The notes: generated by a model not told the origin, from the sequence alone. Positions 1 to 10,977 are shown, counted from the first letter of the stretch. The stretch is 64,000 nt of DNA from Sepiola atlantica (GCA_963556195.1 OY744531.1:49573700-49637699); one strand, 5' to 3'. Program-made: numbers and translations.

Positions 1-1455
1 TGATTGAAGGTCTATGCATGCTGATTTGTGATGAAGATCTATGCATGCTGATCTGTGGTGAAGGTCTATGCGTGCTGATCTGTGATGAAGGTCAACATGT
101 GCTGATTTATGATTGAAGGTCAACATGTGCTGATTTATGATTGAAGGTCAACATGTGCTGATTTATGATTGAAGGTCCATGCGTGCTGCTCTGTAATTGA
201 AGGTCTAGGGATGCTGGTTTGTGATTGAAGATATGGGTGTGCTGGTCTGTGATGCAAGATCTAAGCATGCTGGTCTGTGATTGGTTTTGATGTGCTGCTT
301 AGTGATTGAAGGTATATGTGTGCTGCTCTGTGATTGAAGTCTAGGCATACTAGTCTATATTTAAAGCCTAGGCATGCTGGCCTATATTTGAAGTCTAGGT
401 ATGCTGGTTTGTATTTGAAGGTTTATGCATGTTTGTCTATGATTGAAGGTCTATGCATGTTTGTCTGTGATTGAAGGTCTATGCATGTTACTGCGCTGTG
501 ATTGAAAATCTATGCATGTTACTCTGTTATTGAAGGTTTAGGCATGCTGGTCTGTGATTGAAGGTCTATTCGTGCTGGTCTGTGATTGAAGGTCTAGGAA
601 TGCTAGTCTGTGATTAGAAGAAGGTCTTAACATGCTACTCTGTAATTGAATGTCTATGCACGTGGCTCTTTGATTGAAGTTATCTGCATGGTGATATGTG
701 ATTCAAAGTCGAGGTGTACTGCTCTGTGTTTGAAGGTTTCTGCATGCTAATATGTGATTCAAGGTCTATGTGTGCTGCTCTGTGTTTGAAGGTATCTGCA
801 TGCTGATACATGATTCAAGGTGTAGATGTACTGCTCTGTCTTTTAAGATGTCTGCATGCTGATATATGATTGAAGGTCTAGGTGAGCTGATCTGTGCTTG
901 AAGGTCTCAGCATGCTAATATGTGATTCAAGGTGTAGATGTACTGCTCTGTGTTTGAAGGTGTCTGCATGCTGATATATGATTGAAGGTCTAGGTGAGCT
1001 GCTCTGTATTTGAAGGTATCAGCATGCTAATATGTGATTTAAGGTGTAGATGTACTGCTCTGTGTTTGAAGGTGTCTACATATTAATATCTGATTCAAGG
1101 TCTAGATGTACTGCTCTGTATTTGAAGGTCTCTGCATGCTGATATGTGATTCACGGTCTATGTGTACTGCTCTGTGTTTGAAGGTCTCAGCATGGTGATA
1201 TGTAATTGAAGGTCTAGGTGTGCTGGTCTGTGTTTTAAGGTCTAGGCATGCTGATATGTGATTTAAAGTTGAGGTGAGCTACTCTGTGTTTCACTGCATG
1301 CTGTGATTAAAGGTATAGGTGAGTTTCTCTGTGTTTGAAGGTCTCTGCTTGATAATATGTGATTGAAGGTCTAGGTGTACTTGTTTGTGTGTGTTTGAAG
1401 ATCTCTGAATGCTGATATTTGATTGAAGGTCTTGCCATGCTAGTCATTGATAAAA
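1..1455. repeat. Degenerate ~28 bp minisatellite
   Basis: About 50 head-to-tail copies of a 27-30 bp unit of the form TGTGATTGAAGGTCTATGC followed by ATGCTGGTC. The array is open at the left window edge. Copies diverge by substitutions and small indels. From about 660 to 1300 two unit types alternate, one with 'tttgaaggt.tctgcatg' and one with 'gattcaaggt.tag.tgtactgctc', giving a ~56 bp higher-order dimer. No coding content is apparent. It probably lies in an intron or gene flank, because a candidate exon follows 180 bp downstream. Confidence 0.95.
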
Positions 1456-1634
1456 GGCAAACAAGCAAACACTGATTGTTTTATTATTGCAAGTTGTTTT
1501 AATTAGCTGATGAGGCTCAAGTTGTACAACTTTCCACAACCGCATATTTGTACAAATGACGCATATGCTGACTGACTGTAGCAAGATTAATCACCTTTTG
1601 CCTTCTCTCCTTAAGTTATGCTTTATTTGAACAG

Positions 1635-1797
1635 ATACTGATTCACTTGGCTGCACAACAACAACTGTGTATGACGACACTACAACGACTGAGTACATAA
1701 CTGACCAGCCAGTGTCAGTTTATGTGGAATCAGATAACCTGCTTCCCTCCTACCATAACACAGTTATCTATACGGATTCACATCCCGTCGACTCATA
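1635..1797 (+). CDS. Candidate internal host exon (54 codons, Thr- and Asp-rich)
   Basis: A 163 nt segment is bounded by a good 3' splice site (pyrimidine-containing tract ending TTTGAACAG at 1634) and a canonical 5' splice site GTAAGT at 1798. Only one of three frames is open across it. Reading from 1637 gives an acidic, threonine-rich peptide starting TDSLGCTTTTVYDD and ending IYTDSHPVDS, with two nucleotides left over at the donor. If the donor is not used, the frame stops at TAG 1796-1798, making it a terminal exon. The composition, with many Thr, Asp and Tyr residues, would suit an extracellular linker or a cytoplasmic tail, but I recognise no family. Neighbouring exons were not found in the window. 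The evidence is splice-signal and frame based only. Confidence 0.5.
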
Positions 1798-2403
1798 GTA
1801 AGTAAAACCTTTTTTATTTTCGATCTTAAGGGAGGTAACCCATTCATGAATTACATCACTCATGAGTTATATCCCTTTTCAACTGTTTTATTTTTGGTGT
1901 TCTCTTTCAACTTAGAACCTTGTTACTACATTATGTTTTGTCTAATACCTCACAGCTAATTACATTTTAACCTCTTGACAGGAACCTGGAAGGGATAGCT
2001 TCTTGTAAGGCTTTGGAGGCCTCCTTCGTTATATTTGATATCCCCTTACTTAAAATGTTGTATAAAATTTATAGAGTCTCTTTTAATTGTAACAACATAT
2101 AAAGAAAATAGAAATAAAGTTACTGAAGATAGTCTAGTGTTTTGAAAACAGTCATTGTATGACTTAAAATAAAACACTGCCTTGAAGCAGCTGTAAACAA
2201 CTATAATACCTTTGTGTATGCTCTATATTTGGAACTCGATTTGAAAAATATTTAAATAGTCAAAATAAATATACATATACATTCAGCTCTATTCCACTAA
2301 ATACTGAGCTACTGGTATTTGCAAGTTGATGATTGATATTTATAGCTTACCCATTGAGGATTTTCTATATGATCTAATTTGAAAGTATATATGCATGCAT
2401 GCA

Positions 2404-2446
<43 letters not shown>

Positions 2447-2690
2447 GTAAAGATCCAATATTGAAATACAAATGTTGGTTGATCCCCTGCTGAACGAAAC
2501 GGGACTGTAAAATTGTACCAAAAAGGGTTTGTTTTGAAAAAAAAATGTTTCGTAAAATAAATAAAATCTTGATCTTTGGAATTAAACAAAATCATATGCT
2601 CTGTTGTAACAAGTTGACAATCATCGATCTTTCAATTAGAAGAGGTTGGTATACATAAAAAATAAAAGGTATATGCTAAAACATATTTTC
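1798..2690. other. Putative intron or intergenic DNA
   Basis: No gene is visible. It holds a dispersed-repeat segment at 2150-2275 that recurs at 11310-11430 and a short (TG)n(TA)n run at 2404-2440. The small ORFs here are translations of AT-rich sequence. Confidence 0.6.
2150..2275 (-). repeat. Dispersed repeat, copy 1
   Basis: This ~125 bp segment beginning TGTATGACTTAAAATAAA is closely matched at 11310-11430 in the same orientation, with scattered substitutions. Both copies are followed by AT-rich simple sequence. The family is not recognised. An ORF exists on the minus strand of copy 2 only and has no recognisable domain. Confidence 0.8.
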
Positions 2691-2695
2691 ACCCT

Positions 2696-2737
<42 letters not shown>

Positions 2738-2900
2738 TTTTTAATTTATACTTATATTCATAGGCAAGCTTATTTTGTCTTCATTAAGACTCATCAGTGT
2801 GGCTATATATATACAGCCATATTCGAACACCGAATCTCAGTCACAATTCACTGTTAAGAGCTGAGGTCTTAGTCGTTGTGTCCACCAAGACATCTGCAAA
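2690..2900 (-). mobile_element. tRNA-derived short element with decayed hammerhead tail
   Basis: Read on the minus strand, a tRNA-like head (B-box-like GGTGTTCGAATATGG near 2820) is followed by a hammerhead-like segment. That segment has CUGAUGAG at 2790-2797, a UCUU/AAGA stem II with a 4 nt loop, and then CAAAAU where GAAAC is expected. A (TA)n tract at 2698-2733 lies at its 3' side. The arrangement matches the elements at 8.8, 10.7, 36.3 and 53.3 kb, but the catalytic GAAA is altered, so this copy is probably inactive. Confidence 0.55.
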
Positions 2901-3083
2901 AATTAGAACTAAATATACCGTATATATTATGTTACACTAAGCTTGTAATGGTATTCACTTTCAAGGGAAAGAATTTTGCATTATAGCTTGACAGATAATT
3001 TTATCCTTCCCATCAGAGTGTTCGTCCTCAAGGGAGAAAATATAATAAAAAATAATTTTTAATTAATACCGATATCCACAGAC

Positions 3084-3394
3084 AAGGTTACCTATACCTT
3101 TTGGTATAAATGAACTTAGGACAGTGTTCGAACGAAGAAGAAGTTCAAATATCTTCAGGCAAAGATAGCAGGCAGAGTGAACGTCCAGTGGACAAGGAGG
3201 CAGGAGAGAGGCTGAGGCGATTCTTACTGGCTGGTGCAAAGGTACCGTCTGCTCTTCGTCTGCTATATCCTAAGGGAGCTGAAGTAGTCCCTTAGAGAAC
3301 TAATGATATCAATGTGCCATGCGAACTGATTGGCCAAACCAGCTCACAGAGACACTGATACGCATTATAAAGTAAATCTATGACTGCTACATCA
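3084..3394 (-). repeat. 3' LTR of the Gypsy element
   Basis: Direct repeat of 6584-6895. Both share GGTTACCTATAC near one end and GACTGCTACATCA at the other. The minus-strand start TGATG is canonical; the opposite end (GGTAACC) is not a clean CA. Sequence at 3071-3083 to its left resembles the 3' end of a hammerhead-tailed short element. Confidence 0.85.
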
Positions 3395-3480
3395 CCCCCT
3401 GCTTAGGCTGAAAGCGACAGGAAGAAAAGGAAGTGTAGCAGTGAGAAAGAACAAAAATATTAAATACAAAATTTGTCAAT

Positions 3481-3714
3481 TCAGAATTTAAAAAAGTTTT
3501 TTGCTTTGCAGGGAAAAGGTTTATGCCTTTTCTGCCAAACGTTATTTTGAAAAATTGCTTTTTTTAACCGAGCCTCTGGAGTGCTGAATGTGCCAAGCGG
3601 TGCACGGACATGCTTGTGCATCTTTGACTTTTGGCAGGATATGCAAGAACGTGTCCAGGTAGTGATGTCACGCCTCATATTCGGCCAGAAAAATCCAACT
3701 GAAATCAGCTTCAC
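3481..3714 (-). pseudogene. Integrase N-terminal zinc-finger fragment (Gypsy)
   Basis: The frame reads ISVGFFWPNMRRDITTW followed by a CISCQKSK motif, the second half of the HHCC zinc-binding domain of Gypsy integrases. After about 55 codons the similarity is lost and the frame runs into A/T-rich sequence. The catalytic DDE core is absent, so the integrase was truncated before the 3' LTR. Confidence 0.8.
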
Positions 3715-3825
3715 TGTGGCTTTGAGTTCAGGGTGTGCTAAGTTGTGAAGGGTATCAAAGACACCCCTATGATGAATCAGTAGAACAAAAGGGCGAGGTG
3801 AATCTGTTGAGGTGTCACAGATGAT

Positions 3826-5253
3826 CTACGTGTCCAAAGTGGGCACGGGCAGGTATTTGAATTTGCATGTAGCAAACTCAGGTGACGACAGCTCCAGAGT
3901 GTCCAGGTGTGGCTGGTCTAAAGCCATCTGTTGTATATCGATATTCGAAGGTGAGGACAGAGAATTTATAGGAAGGTGGGACAAGGCGTCTGCCGCAACA
4001 TTCTGTTCACCAGAGATATGTCGGATATCATTAGTAAATTGCGAAACAAAATCCAAGTGGCGAGTTTCGCGAGGAGAATATTTATTCGGCTTAGCACACA
4101 GTGCATATGTAAGTGGATGGTGATCAGTGTAGATTACGAATTGACGGCCCTTGAGTGAAGGCTGAAAGTGCGAGGTACATTGCTAATAGTTCACGGTCAA
4201 ACGTGCTGTAACGTTGTTCTGCCGGTTTCAGTCGCCTTGAAAATTATTTGAGAGGTTGTAGTTGACCTTGGTGCTGTTGTTGCAACACTGCACTTACAGC
4301 TGTGCCCGATGCATCAACGACCAGTGATGTGCAAGCAAGGATGTCGTCACTAGTTTACTCTTCACTCCAATGAAAGTTTTGAGCTGAATATCATTCAGTG
4401 AAATTTGCTCATTTTATTCTTTGTGTTATGTAACAGGTCGGAAAAAGGAAACAGGAGATCTGCACAGTGTGGGATAAAGCGTCTGTAATAGTTTAACAGA
4501 CCGAGGAAGTGCCTTAGTTGGCGAAGTGAAGTGGGTGGTTGAAGGTCTTGTAGAGCTTTAACCTTTTCAAGCAAGGGGGATATGCCTTCAGGGCTGATAA
4601 TGTGGCCCAAGAAAAACTAGTGACGAAGCATCGAAAACGCATTTACCAGGGTTAATCCTCACCTGGTATTGCTGAAACCGTTCGAACAGTAGGTGGAGAT
4701 GGGTGACATGTTCCTCAGGTGAGGCACTTGCCACAAGAATGTCGTCTATGTAATTATAGACAAAGTCAAGATCTTGCACTACTTCGTCCATGAAGCGTTG
4801 GAAGGTACTAGCCGCGTTTCGCAAACCAAAAGGCATACTCAGGAATTCAAACGCTCCAAAAGGAGTTGTTACTGCCGTTTTGGGTATATCGGCCGGATTC
4901 AGTAGAATCTGATGGTAAGCCTTAACTAAATCCAGTTTGGAGAAGGTTTTACAACCGTGCAGAGACGAAGCAAAGTCCTGTATATGTGGGATTGGATAAC
5001 GATCAGGTACCATCGTGGCATTGAGTCGTCGATAGTCCCCAGTCAGACGCCAATCTCCGGAGTGCTTCAGGACCATATGCAAAGAGGAAGCCCATGGACT
5101 GGACGAGGGGCGTATACTTCCCAGTTGCAGCATATGGTTAAACTCCGCCTTTGCTACTTTTAGTGTTTCTGCATGTAAGCGACGAGGGTGTGAGAAAACA
5201 GGAGCTCTTGTGGTCTCAATATAATGTTTTGTTGAGTGAGTTGGTTTGCTCAC
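3826..5253 (-). pseudogene. Reverse transcriptase-RNase H pseudogene (Gypsy)
   Basis: The longest piece (4588-5253, 221 codons) contains the Gypsy RT core in order: [46 protein letters not shown] and the catalytic YIDD box ([10 protein letters not shown]). It continues in another frame at 4395-4610 with the thumb region (LRHFLGLLNYYRRFIP). Frameshifted RNase H sequence ends at 3826-4056 in a tether segment (HISGEQNVAADALS). At least two frame changes and one stop break the gene. The RT active-site aspartates are intact, so loss of function comes from frameshifts rather than from the catalytic box. Confidence 0.9.
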
Positions 5254-5397
5254 AACAAAATTTAAGTTAGTTAACTCCGGGTAGGAGTGTAGTAGTGTCT
5301 GGTATGGGTCATCGGTTGCGGCAATAAAGTATACCGGGCTGATAGATGGGGGTATTTGATTTAAAACCCGGAACGGAAAATTCCGTATTAGCGTCTA

Positions 5398-6020
5398 TCA
5401 GCGGTCGTCCACTAAGAGATTAAAGTGGTGCAGAAAGTCCGAGCCCAGAATGGGGTAGGGTAAATCCGCGACTGTAAAGACCCACGTGAAGTCTCTGCGC
5501 AATTCCAAGTCCAAAGAACGAGAAATTTGACTGTACGTGGGAATAGGAGAGTGATTTACGGCTTGCAGTGAAATGGGCGACACTAGAGGCTTTTCAGTGA
5601 GAAGTTTTAGTGGCCAAATACTGCAAACGGAGATGGAGTGCGTAAGAAAAAGTGCACGATTGTGTAGCTTCAGTGAAGACTGTGTCATGCTCAGATCTCC
5701 AAATATTAGTTTCCCTGGTTCATAAATGAACAGGGGTTTTTGCACTGTCGTGCATGAATGCCAAAGTGCCTGTGGTAGTAGCATATATCTAGCTTGTTAA
5801 AGTGGCGGCGGCGGCGACGAGGGGAGCGTGGGAATGAGGAGGGGGTCTGGAGTCGTTGCATGTGCAGCTGCGGCTCTGACCTGCTCATTTTTCTCACCTC
5901 ATTGGTGAGGTTTTCTATGGTGTTCACTATAGCCGTATCAATTAGCGGCTGTGTAACCTCCATTATAGGAGACAGGTAGGCTTCAGCCTGTAACAAAGTA
6001 GTTACCGTAATTGCATCCAT
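5398..6020 (-). pseudogene. gag C-terminus and protease remnant (Gypsy)
   Basis: Frame 5706-6020 carries the end of gag, including an arginine-rich stretch followed by CYYHRHFGIHARQC, the atypical zinc-binding segment seen in this Gypsy group. Frame 5398-5784 then reads the protease end, with the hallmark ILGSDFLHHFNLLVD. The catalytic DTGA-type motif expected between them is not seen, and the two frames overlap out of register. Most of gag upstream is missing. Confidence 0.75.
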
Positions 6021-6149
6021 TTATATACATATGGACAACAGACCAAAATAAAATCTACAGTCAATAAAGTGGGAAATAACATTGTCATTTAAAAGAGAAA
6101 AAACGAAATAGAAAATATGTATGTTTTAAGAGCCAAAAAAGAATAAATA

Positions 6150-6153
<4 letters not shown>

Positions 6154-6216
<63 letters not shown>
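6154..6216. repeat. (TA)n microsatellite
   Basis: About 31 uninterrupted TA dinucleotides in what should be the gag region of the Gypsy element. Confidence 0.98.
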
Positions 6217-6218
<2 letters not shown>

Positions 6219-6583
6219 CAGACAGAGAATAGATAAGAAAAGTGAATATTTTTCTGTGTTTGTTTATGTAAGGGAATGTACTCACGTTTTTTTGCAGAGG
6301 CATTTAAACAAATTCTAAAAGTTTTTATTTTTATTTTTATATAATGTGGGGGAAAAAGTGGTTTCTTCTCTTCGTCAATTAAATTGACTTCTTGAAGTCT
6401 ACTATTGATTTCTTTTATTCCTTTGGCGAAAGAAAAATGTTTTTCTTATCTGTGAAAAGTATTTTTTTTTTTTAAATGTTTGTATTTTTGTGAAAAATAT
6501 TGTTTTGGAGAAAGTTTGTCTTCTCTGTGAAAAGTAGTTTTTGAAAAATGTTTAGCTTTCCTGTAAAATGTATTTGTATATTT

Positions 6584-6895
6584 AAGGTTACCTATACTGT
6601 TTGGTATAAGTAGAAAGAAACTTAGGACAGTGTTCAAAAGAAGAAGAGGAAGTTCAAATATCTTCAGGCGAAGATAGCAGGCACCGTTAACGCCAAGGAG
6701 GCAGGAGAGAGGCTGAGGCGATCCTTACTGGCAGGTGCCAGGGTACCGTCTGCTGTTCGTCTGCTATATTCTTATGGAGTTCAAGTAGTCCCTTAGGGAA
6801 CTAATGATATCAATGCACCCTGCGAGCTGATTGACCAAACCAGCTCACAGAGACACTGATACGCATTACAAAGTAAATCTATGACTGCTACATCA
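6584..6895 (-). repeat. 5' LTR of the Gypsy element
   Basis: Partner of 3084-3394, with the same ends and interior substitutions and short indels. The number of differences indicates an old insertion. Confidence 0.85.
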
Positions 6896-7640
6896 TAACT
6901 CGAACCTCAAACCATTAACTGATATATATTATAAATTGGAGGAATAAAAATTTAGACATTCCCATAATTTATATTTTTCTTCATTTTTTATATGGCTCCA
7001 TATGAACATTGGATTTAGAGACAAATGTTATTTTTCCTGAAAAAAAATACACAAAAAAACATGGGTTATCACTTCAAGCTAATATTTAGCCCAGTTGGTC
7101 AACAGGTCCATCGGACTTAGTGTTTAAAAAAATAATGTATAATTTTCTTTTGACAAGATTAGCAGTTTAAACACAAGGAAGCTATCAGTCTTAAAATACA
7201 ATAGGTTGCCTGGCTCACCAATGAAACATCCCCTCATCTTCTGACGAATTCCAAGAATATCCGGTTCTGTCGGCAGATACATTGAGAAAACAAAATATCA
7301 ATGCTCTCCTGTCGCCAATAATGCCGTCATGTCATATTTCGCTGAAAAGATAATCTGATCGTCAAAGGGAGGTAATCACGACTGAACCAAACATCTAATG
7401 TTAGATAGAAAGCAACCAGTTCACATTAAAAAGAGTTTATTCGAATCTAAAAAAAAGATAAACTTATTATTTTTTTTCGGGGGGGGGGTAGGAGATGTGT
7501 ATATGTTTTAATATATAATGCAGGGGATTAAACGAGCTTATCTCAATATAGATTATTATATGGAAAAAGATTCTGAGAAAAATTCCACCAAAAACGATTT
7601 TAATTCTAATTTTTCAGGTTATGTTTAAGTTTATTTATTA
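6896..7640. other. Unassigned AT-rich DNA
   Basis: No gene, RNA or recognisable element was seen in this stretch, apart from a poly-G run near 7480. Confidence 0.5.
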
Positions 7641-7678
7641 GTATAGTAAATAAACAAACTCTGTAACTTGTTCGATTT

Positions 7679-8200
7679 GTGGCCGCCTTCACAAGAAACA
7701 AAACCGCCTTAACTTCTAAATGTATACCATATAAAATCAAAGCGAAAATCTATAACGCATATGTCCTTCCTGTAGTCTTATATGAACTTGAATGTGTCAA
7801 CTTGACTGTAAAACTACGTCAGAAAGTAAAAACTTTCCAAAGCCACATCATGCGCGTCATTACTGATCATAAACTATCTGATCACATCAGGATCGCAAAG
7901 TTGTGAAACCTCACTGGCATCCCATCAATATCCTCTGTCATCAAATGTAAAGTCTTGAAATTGTTTGGTCACGTGAAGCGTTCCAGTGTAAGGCTATGCA
8001 AAATATGCGTTGAAGGCAAAATATAAGGAACCCGGTCGAAAGGTAGACAAAAGAAAAGATAGACAACATTTGTGAATTGACGAACATGAACATAAACTAA
8101 GCGACCACCTTGGCACAAGATCGTAGGGCTTGGAGGACACTCAGCCATGTTAGTGCATATTCTGCAGCTAGCAGAGAAAGAATTAATAATAATAGTAAAT
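7679..8200 (+). pseudogene. LINE reverse-transcriptase C-terminal fragment
   Basis: The frame 7679-7906 reads IKAKIYNAYVLPVVLYELE and FQSHIMRVITDHKL, the post-RT connection segment of RTE/Jockey-like LINE proteins. Past a stop it continues as VLKLFGHVKRS and a GRQKKR-type basic segment. It ends in an AATAATAATAG tail typical of a LINE 3' terminus. The protein is 5'-truncated and broken by stops, so it is a dead-on-arrival insertion. Confidence 0.75.
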
Positions 8201-8700
8201 ATGGATCTAAGAGTGTCAGTAAGGGTGTAATTACTCTATGCATGGGCATTCAGTTAAGTAGTCTCATGTGAATCCAATATATGCATATCAGTCCCCCTCT
8301 AAATAAAAAGGTTTTATGAGTTTGTGGTTATATAACAACTCCACTGTCTAACTGGACCTATAACAGAAGGATGATGAGTTCACCTTTTGTTACTATGTTC
8401 TGACGAAGACTCTTTTTAATAAAGGTTTCAGAAACATGTGTTCACAGAATATATTGTTGATGCTAAATTTATGGAACATATTCACAATAATGATTATGTC
8501 AAAAATGTTGTATTCCTTCAAGTTATAATATATGAGCTCCGGATGACCTAAAGTCTTATCTATTGAGCTAACCTTACACCTGCAGTATTAACTAGTATCT
8601 GGCAGATTTGAAATGCTTCACTTTCCATCTTTGTAGTATTGAGGTAAGGCCTTTTTGTATCATAGAGTACAACTAAAGTCTGACTACTTGTCTCTACTTA
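8200..8700. other. Unassigned DNA with a hammerhead-like motif
   Basis: No gene was seen. Around 8400-8450 a CTGACGA box, a U-rich stem and AGAAACATGTG resemble a decayed hammerhead. Helix I is not convincing. Confidence 0.3.
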
Positions 8701-8701
8701 A

Positions 8702-8702
<1 letters not shown>

Positions 8703-8771
<69 letters not shown>
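8703..8771. repeat. (TA)n microsatellite
   Basis: About 34 TA units abut the 3' end of the adjacent hammerhead-bearing short element. Confidence 0.98.
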
Positions 8772-8773
<2 letters not shown>

Positions 8774-9168
8774 AATATTTACAAAGAAATGCTAAATTAT
8801 TTATACATACATACACCGGCGTTTCGAACTTACGCTTTCATCAGTGTAGGAAAGTGACAATTTAAGACAGTCACAAGGCGCGAACCTGGTTCACAGAGTC
8901 AACCAAGACTCTGTATGTTTTCGCTCTATCCTTGTGGCCATCAGACATTGTTATGTGATACAGGAGAAATTAAGTTATATTTATGCCTAAATACAGTGGG
9001 CTGTAAACATTGGACTATCTAGAGAGTTCTACGAATGTAATCGGATCTTTGCTTTATAGCTAAGTGACAGTCAGTTTTTAATATCTCCGAACAGTGCTCA
9101 ACTTTAATCTTTTAAAGGAGCTTTATATTCATAAAGAAATGTTAAATTATTTATATTTCTTTTTGAGA

Positions 9169-9172
<4 letters not shown>
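8772..9172 (-). mobile_element. Hammerhead-bearing short element, ~350 bp unit plus partial second unit
   Basis: On the minus strand a tRNA-like region (B-box-like GGTTCGCGCC near 8880) precedes a hammerhead motif (8808-8848) and a (TA)n tail. The AAAGAAATG.TAAATTATTTATA segment at 8783 recurs at 9133, so the element is a ~350 bp unit followed by the start of a second. The same family forms the dimer at 36.3-36.85 kb. Confidence 0.75.
8808..8848 (-). ncRNA. Hammerhead ribozyme motif (type I), partly degenerate
   Basis: Minus-strand RNA has CUGAUGA (8838-8844), a weak stem II closed by GUAA, then CGAAAC (8820-8826). Stem III is ACG/UGU with a CCGG loop, and the predicted cleavage position is after GUA at 8812. 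Helix I pairs UACA with UGUA. All invariant core bases are present, but stem II has a mismatch at its base and G-U pairs, so activity is uncertain. Confidence 0.6.
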
Positions 9173-9215
<43 letters not shown>

Positions 9216-9396
9216 ATACACACACACTCCGTCCACTCAGTCAAATATGACTTTTGTATTGGGATTCAAATCGTGTATCCGGCAGTGATTGTCTCCTCCT
9301 ATACTGATTATTGCAGGTTTGGCATGAAACACATGTGTATATGAGTCAATTTTAAAATATTGTTTATAAATAATTATATATATATATGTATATATA

Positions 9397-10588
9397 TATA
9401 TTATAATATAAAATGAAGTAATAAAATAAGGTGTCAATCAAATTTTATTAGAATTCAAAGTTCAAGCAAAGTATCCTTAAGTCCTTAGCTCATGAGTTTT
9501 CAAAGATAATTCTTCTCTTCAGAGGACCATTACCGCAGTTATACTACTACAGGTAATAAAATTACGCTTTGAAAATATATAAAATTATATACACAAATAC
9601 ATAAAAATACATAACATCAAACATATCAACCCAAAAACATACTTTTTGTTGAATCCATACAGTCCATCCAGGTCATACAAATTGAGAAGCATAATCAGGA
9701 AAGACATTACTCCAAGTTATAAACAGCAGTCCATATATGTGAAATTGAAGGGGCCGGCAAAGTTATCCAGTCGCGAAATGTGTCCATATTCAATGTTAAT
9801 GATAAATAAATCAAATAATACAAAAAGTCCAATCAAAGTTCCAAAATCCCGACATGTGCAACCCAAGTCAAATCAAAGTTCGTTGTTTAATTAGAAAACC
9901 CGTTAAATCCGAATTGAGCAAAATAAGACTGAATGCCCGTCGCATCTTGCCAGCAGAGCGAAAAAAATAAGTAATCTTCTCTCCCCAGCGACAAATCCCT
10001 AACGAACAGAAGGCGATATTAAATTGTCTACATCTCAGAATGACTTTAATGGATCTGAAATTATGTCTGTGTTACTTCCTGTTTGATGGGCTCAAGAAAG
10101 AAAGCAACATACAACCCCGCCATCCACCCCACCCAGATTAGATGTTTCCTGTCTGGACTTTTTGTATTATTTGATTTATTTATCATTAACATTGAATATG
10201 GACACATTTCGCAACTGGATAACTTTGCCGACCCCTTCAATTTCACATATATGGACTGCTGTTTATAACTTGGAGTAATGTCTTTCCTGATTATGCTTCT
10301 CAATTTGTATGACCTGGATGGACTGTATGGATTCAACAAAAAGTATGTTTTTGGGTTGATATGTTTGATGTTATGTATTTTTATGTATTTGTGTATATAA
10401 TTTTATATATTTTCAAAGCGTAATTTTATTACCTGTAGTAGTATAACTGCGGTAATGGTCCTCTGAAGAGAAAAATTATCTTTGAAAACTCATGAGCTAA
10501 GGACTTAAGGATACTTTGCTTGAACTTTGAATTCTTATAAAATTTGATTGACACCTTATTTTATTACATCATTTTATATTATAATATT
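9397..10588. mobile_element. Foldback element with ~435 bp inverted arms
   Basis: The left arm 9397-9831 and right arm 10154-10588 are reverse complements with only a few differences, separated by a 322 bp unique spacer. The same 60-residue frame is therefore open in both arms, on opposite strands. No transposase is encoded. Each arm carries a hammerhead-like CTGAAGAGAA...CTTTGAAAA sequence. Sequence just right of the right arm (10590-10620) also occurs at 46866-46900, so the element sits beside a dispersed, probably Penelope-related, repeat. A readthrough transcript would form a ~435 bp hairpin. Confidence 0.85.
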
Positions 10589-10655
10589 AATGCTCTATCC
10601 AGTATATTGAGCTTCAGTTTTTATTAGTTGACGCTTATATCTTTTGTTGGATTGC

Positions 10656-10692
<37 letters not shown>

Positions 10693-10694
10693 AT

Positions 10695-10737
10695 CCACAT
10701 ACAGACTGTTTCGCTGTTTCACAGCTCATCAGTGCGG
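10695..10737 (-). ncRNA. Hammerhead ribozyme, type I, complete
   Basis: Minus-strand RNA, 5' to 3': CCGCA (10733-10737), CUGAUGA (10726-10732), stem II GCUG/CAGC with a UGAAA loop (10713-10725), GAAAC (10708-10712), stem III ACA/UGU with a GUC loop, then UGUGG (10695-10699). Helix I is CCGCA/UGUGG with five pairs including one G-U. The predicted scissile bond is between A10700 and U10699 (minus-strand bases), following GUA. Every invariant core nucleotide is present. Confidence 0.88.
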
Positions 10738-10977
10738 CTAGACCAGTTAATGCCTCAAGCCGGGATTGAAACTCGACCGTCGAGCTGACGGTCGGCGCTT
10801 CTAACCCCTACGCTATCATGCGACACTGACTGAATGTAAGATATATCTCAATGTAAACATTGCAATTGCCGTGGCTCGAATTAGTTTTACCTAATGAGCT
10901 ATGCCTTAAAGCTAATGGCAGTTGACGATATCCTTACAAATTAAGCTCTACCCCGGGAGGGAGCTTTATATAGTCAT

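Larger units (their letters stand above)
3084..6895 (-). mobile_element. Decayed Gypsy-type LTR retrotransposon
   Basis: Two direct repeats of ~311 bp (3084-3394 and 6584-6895) flank minus-strand remnants of gag zinc finger, protease, reverse transcriptase, RNase H and integrase in the usual Gypsy order. On the minus strand a polypurine-like AAGCAGGGGG lies just before the 3' LTR, which begins TGATGTAGCAG. The LTRs differ by several substitutions and small indels. No matching target-site duplication was seen, and no clear primer site follows the 5' LTR, where ~560 bp of AT-rich sequence with a (TA)n tract replaces most of gag. The element is old and inactive. Confidence 0.9.

Noticed and set aside
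1..1455. CRISPR-like array
   Set aside because: Units are contiguous and degenerate with no unique spacers, and the genome is eukaryotic.
6446..6637. Zinc-finger-like reading (minus strand, repeated F/H/K pattern)
   Set aside because: No cysteine pairs. The pattern comes from a degenerate A/T-rich repeat.
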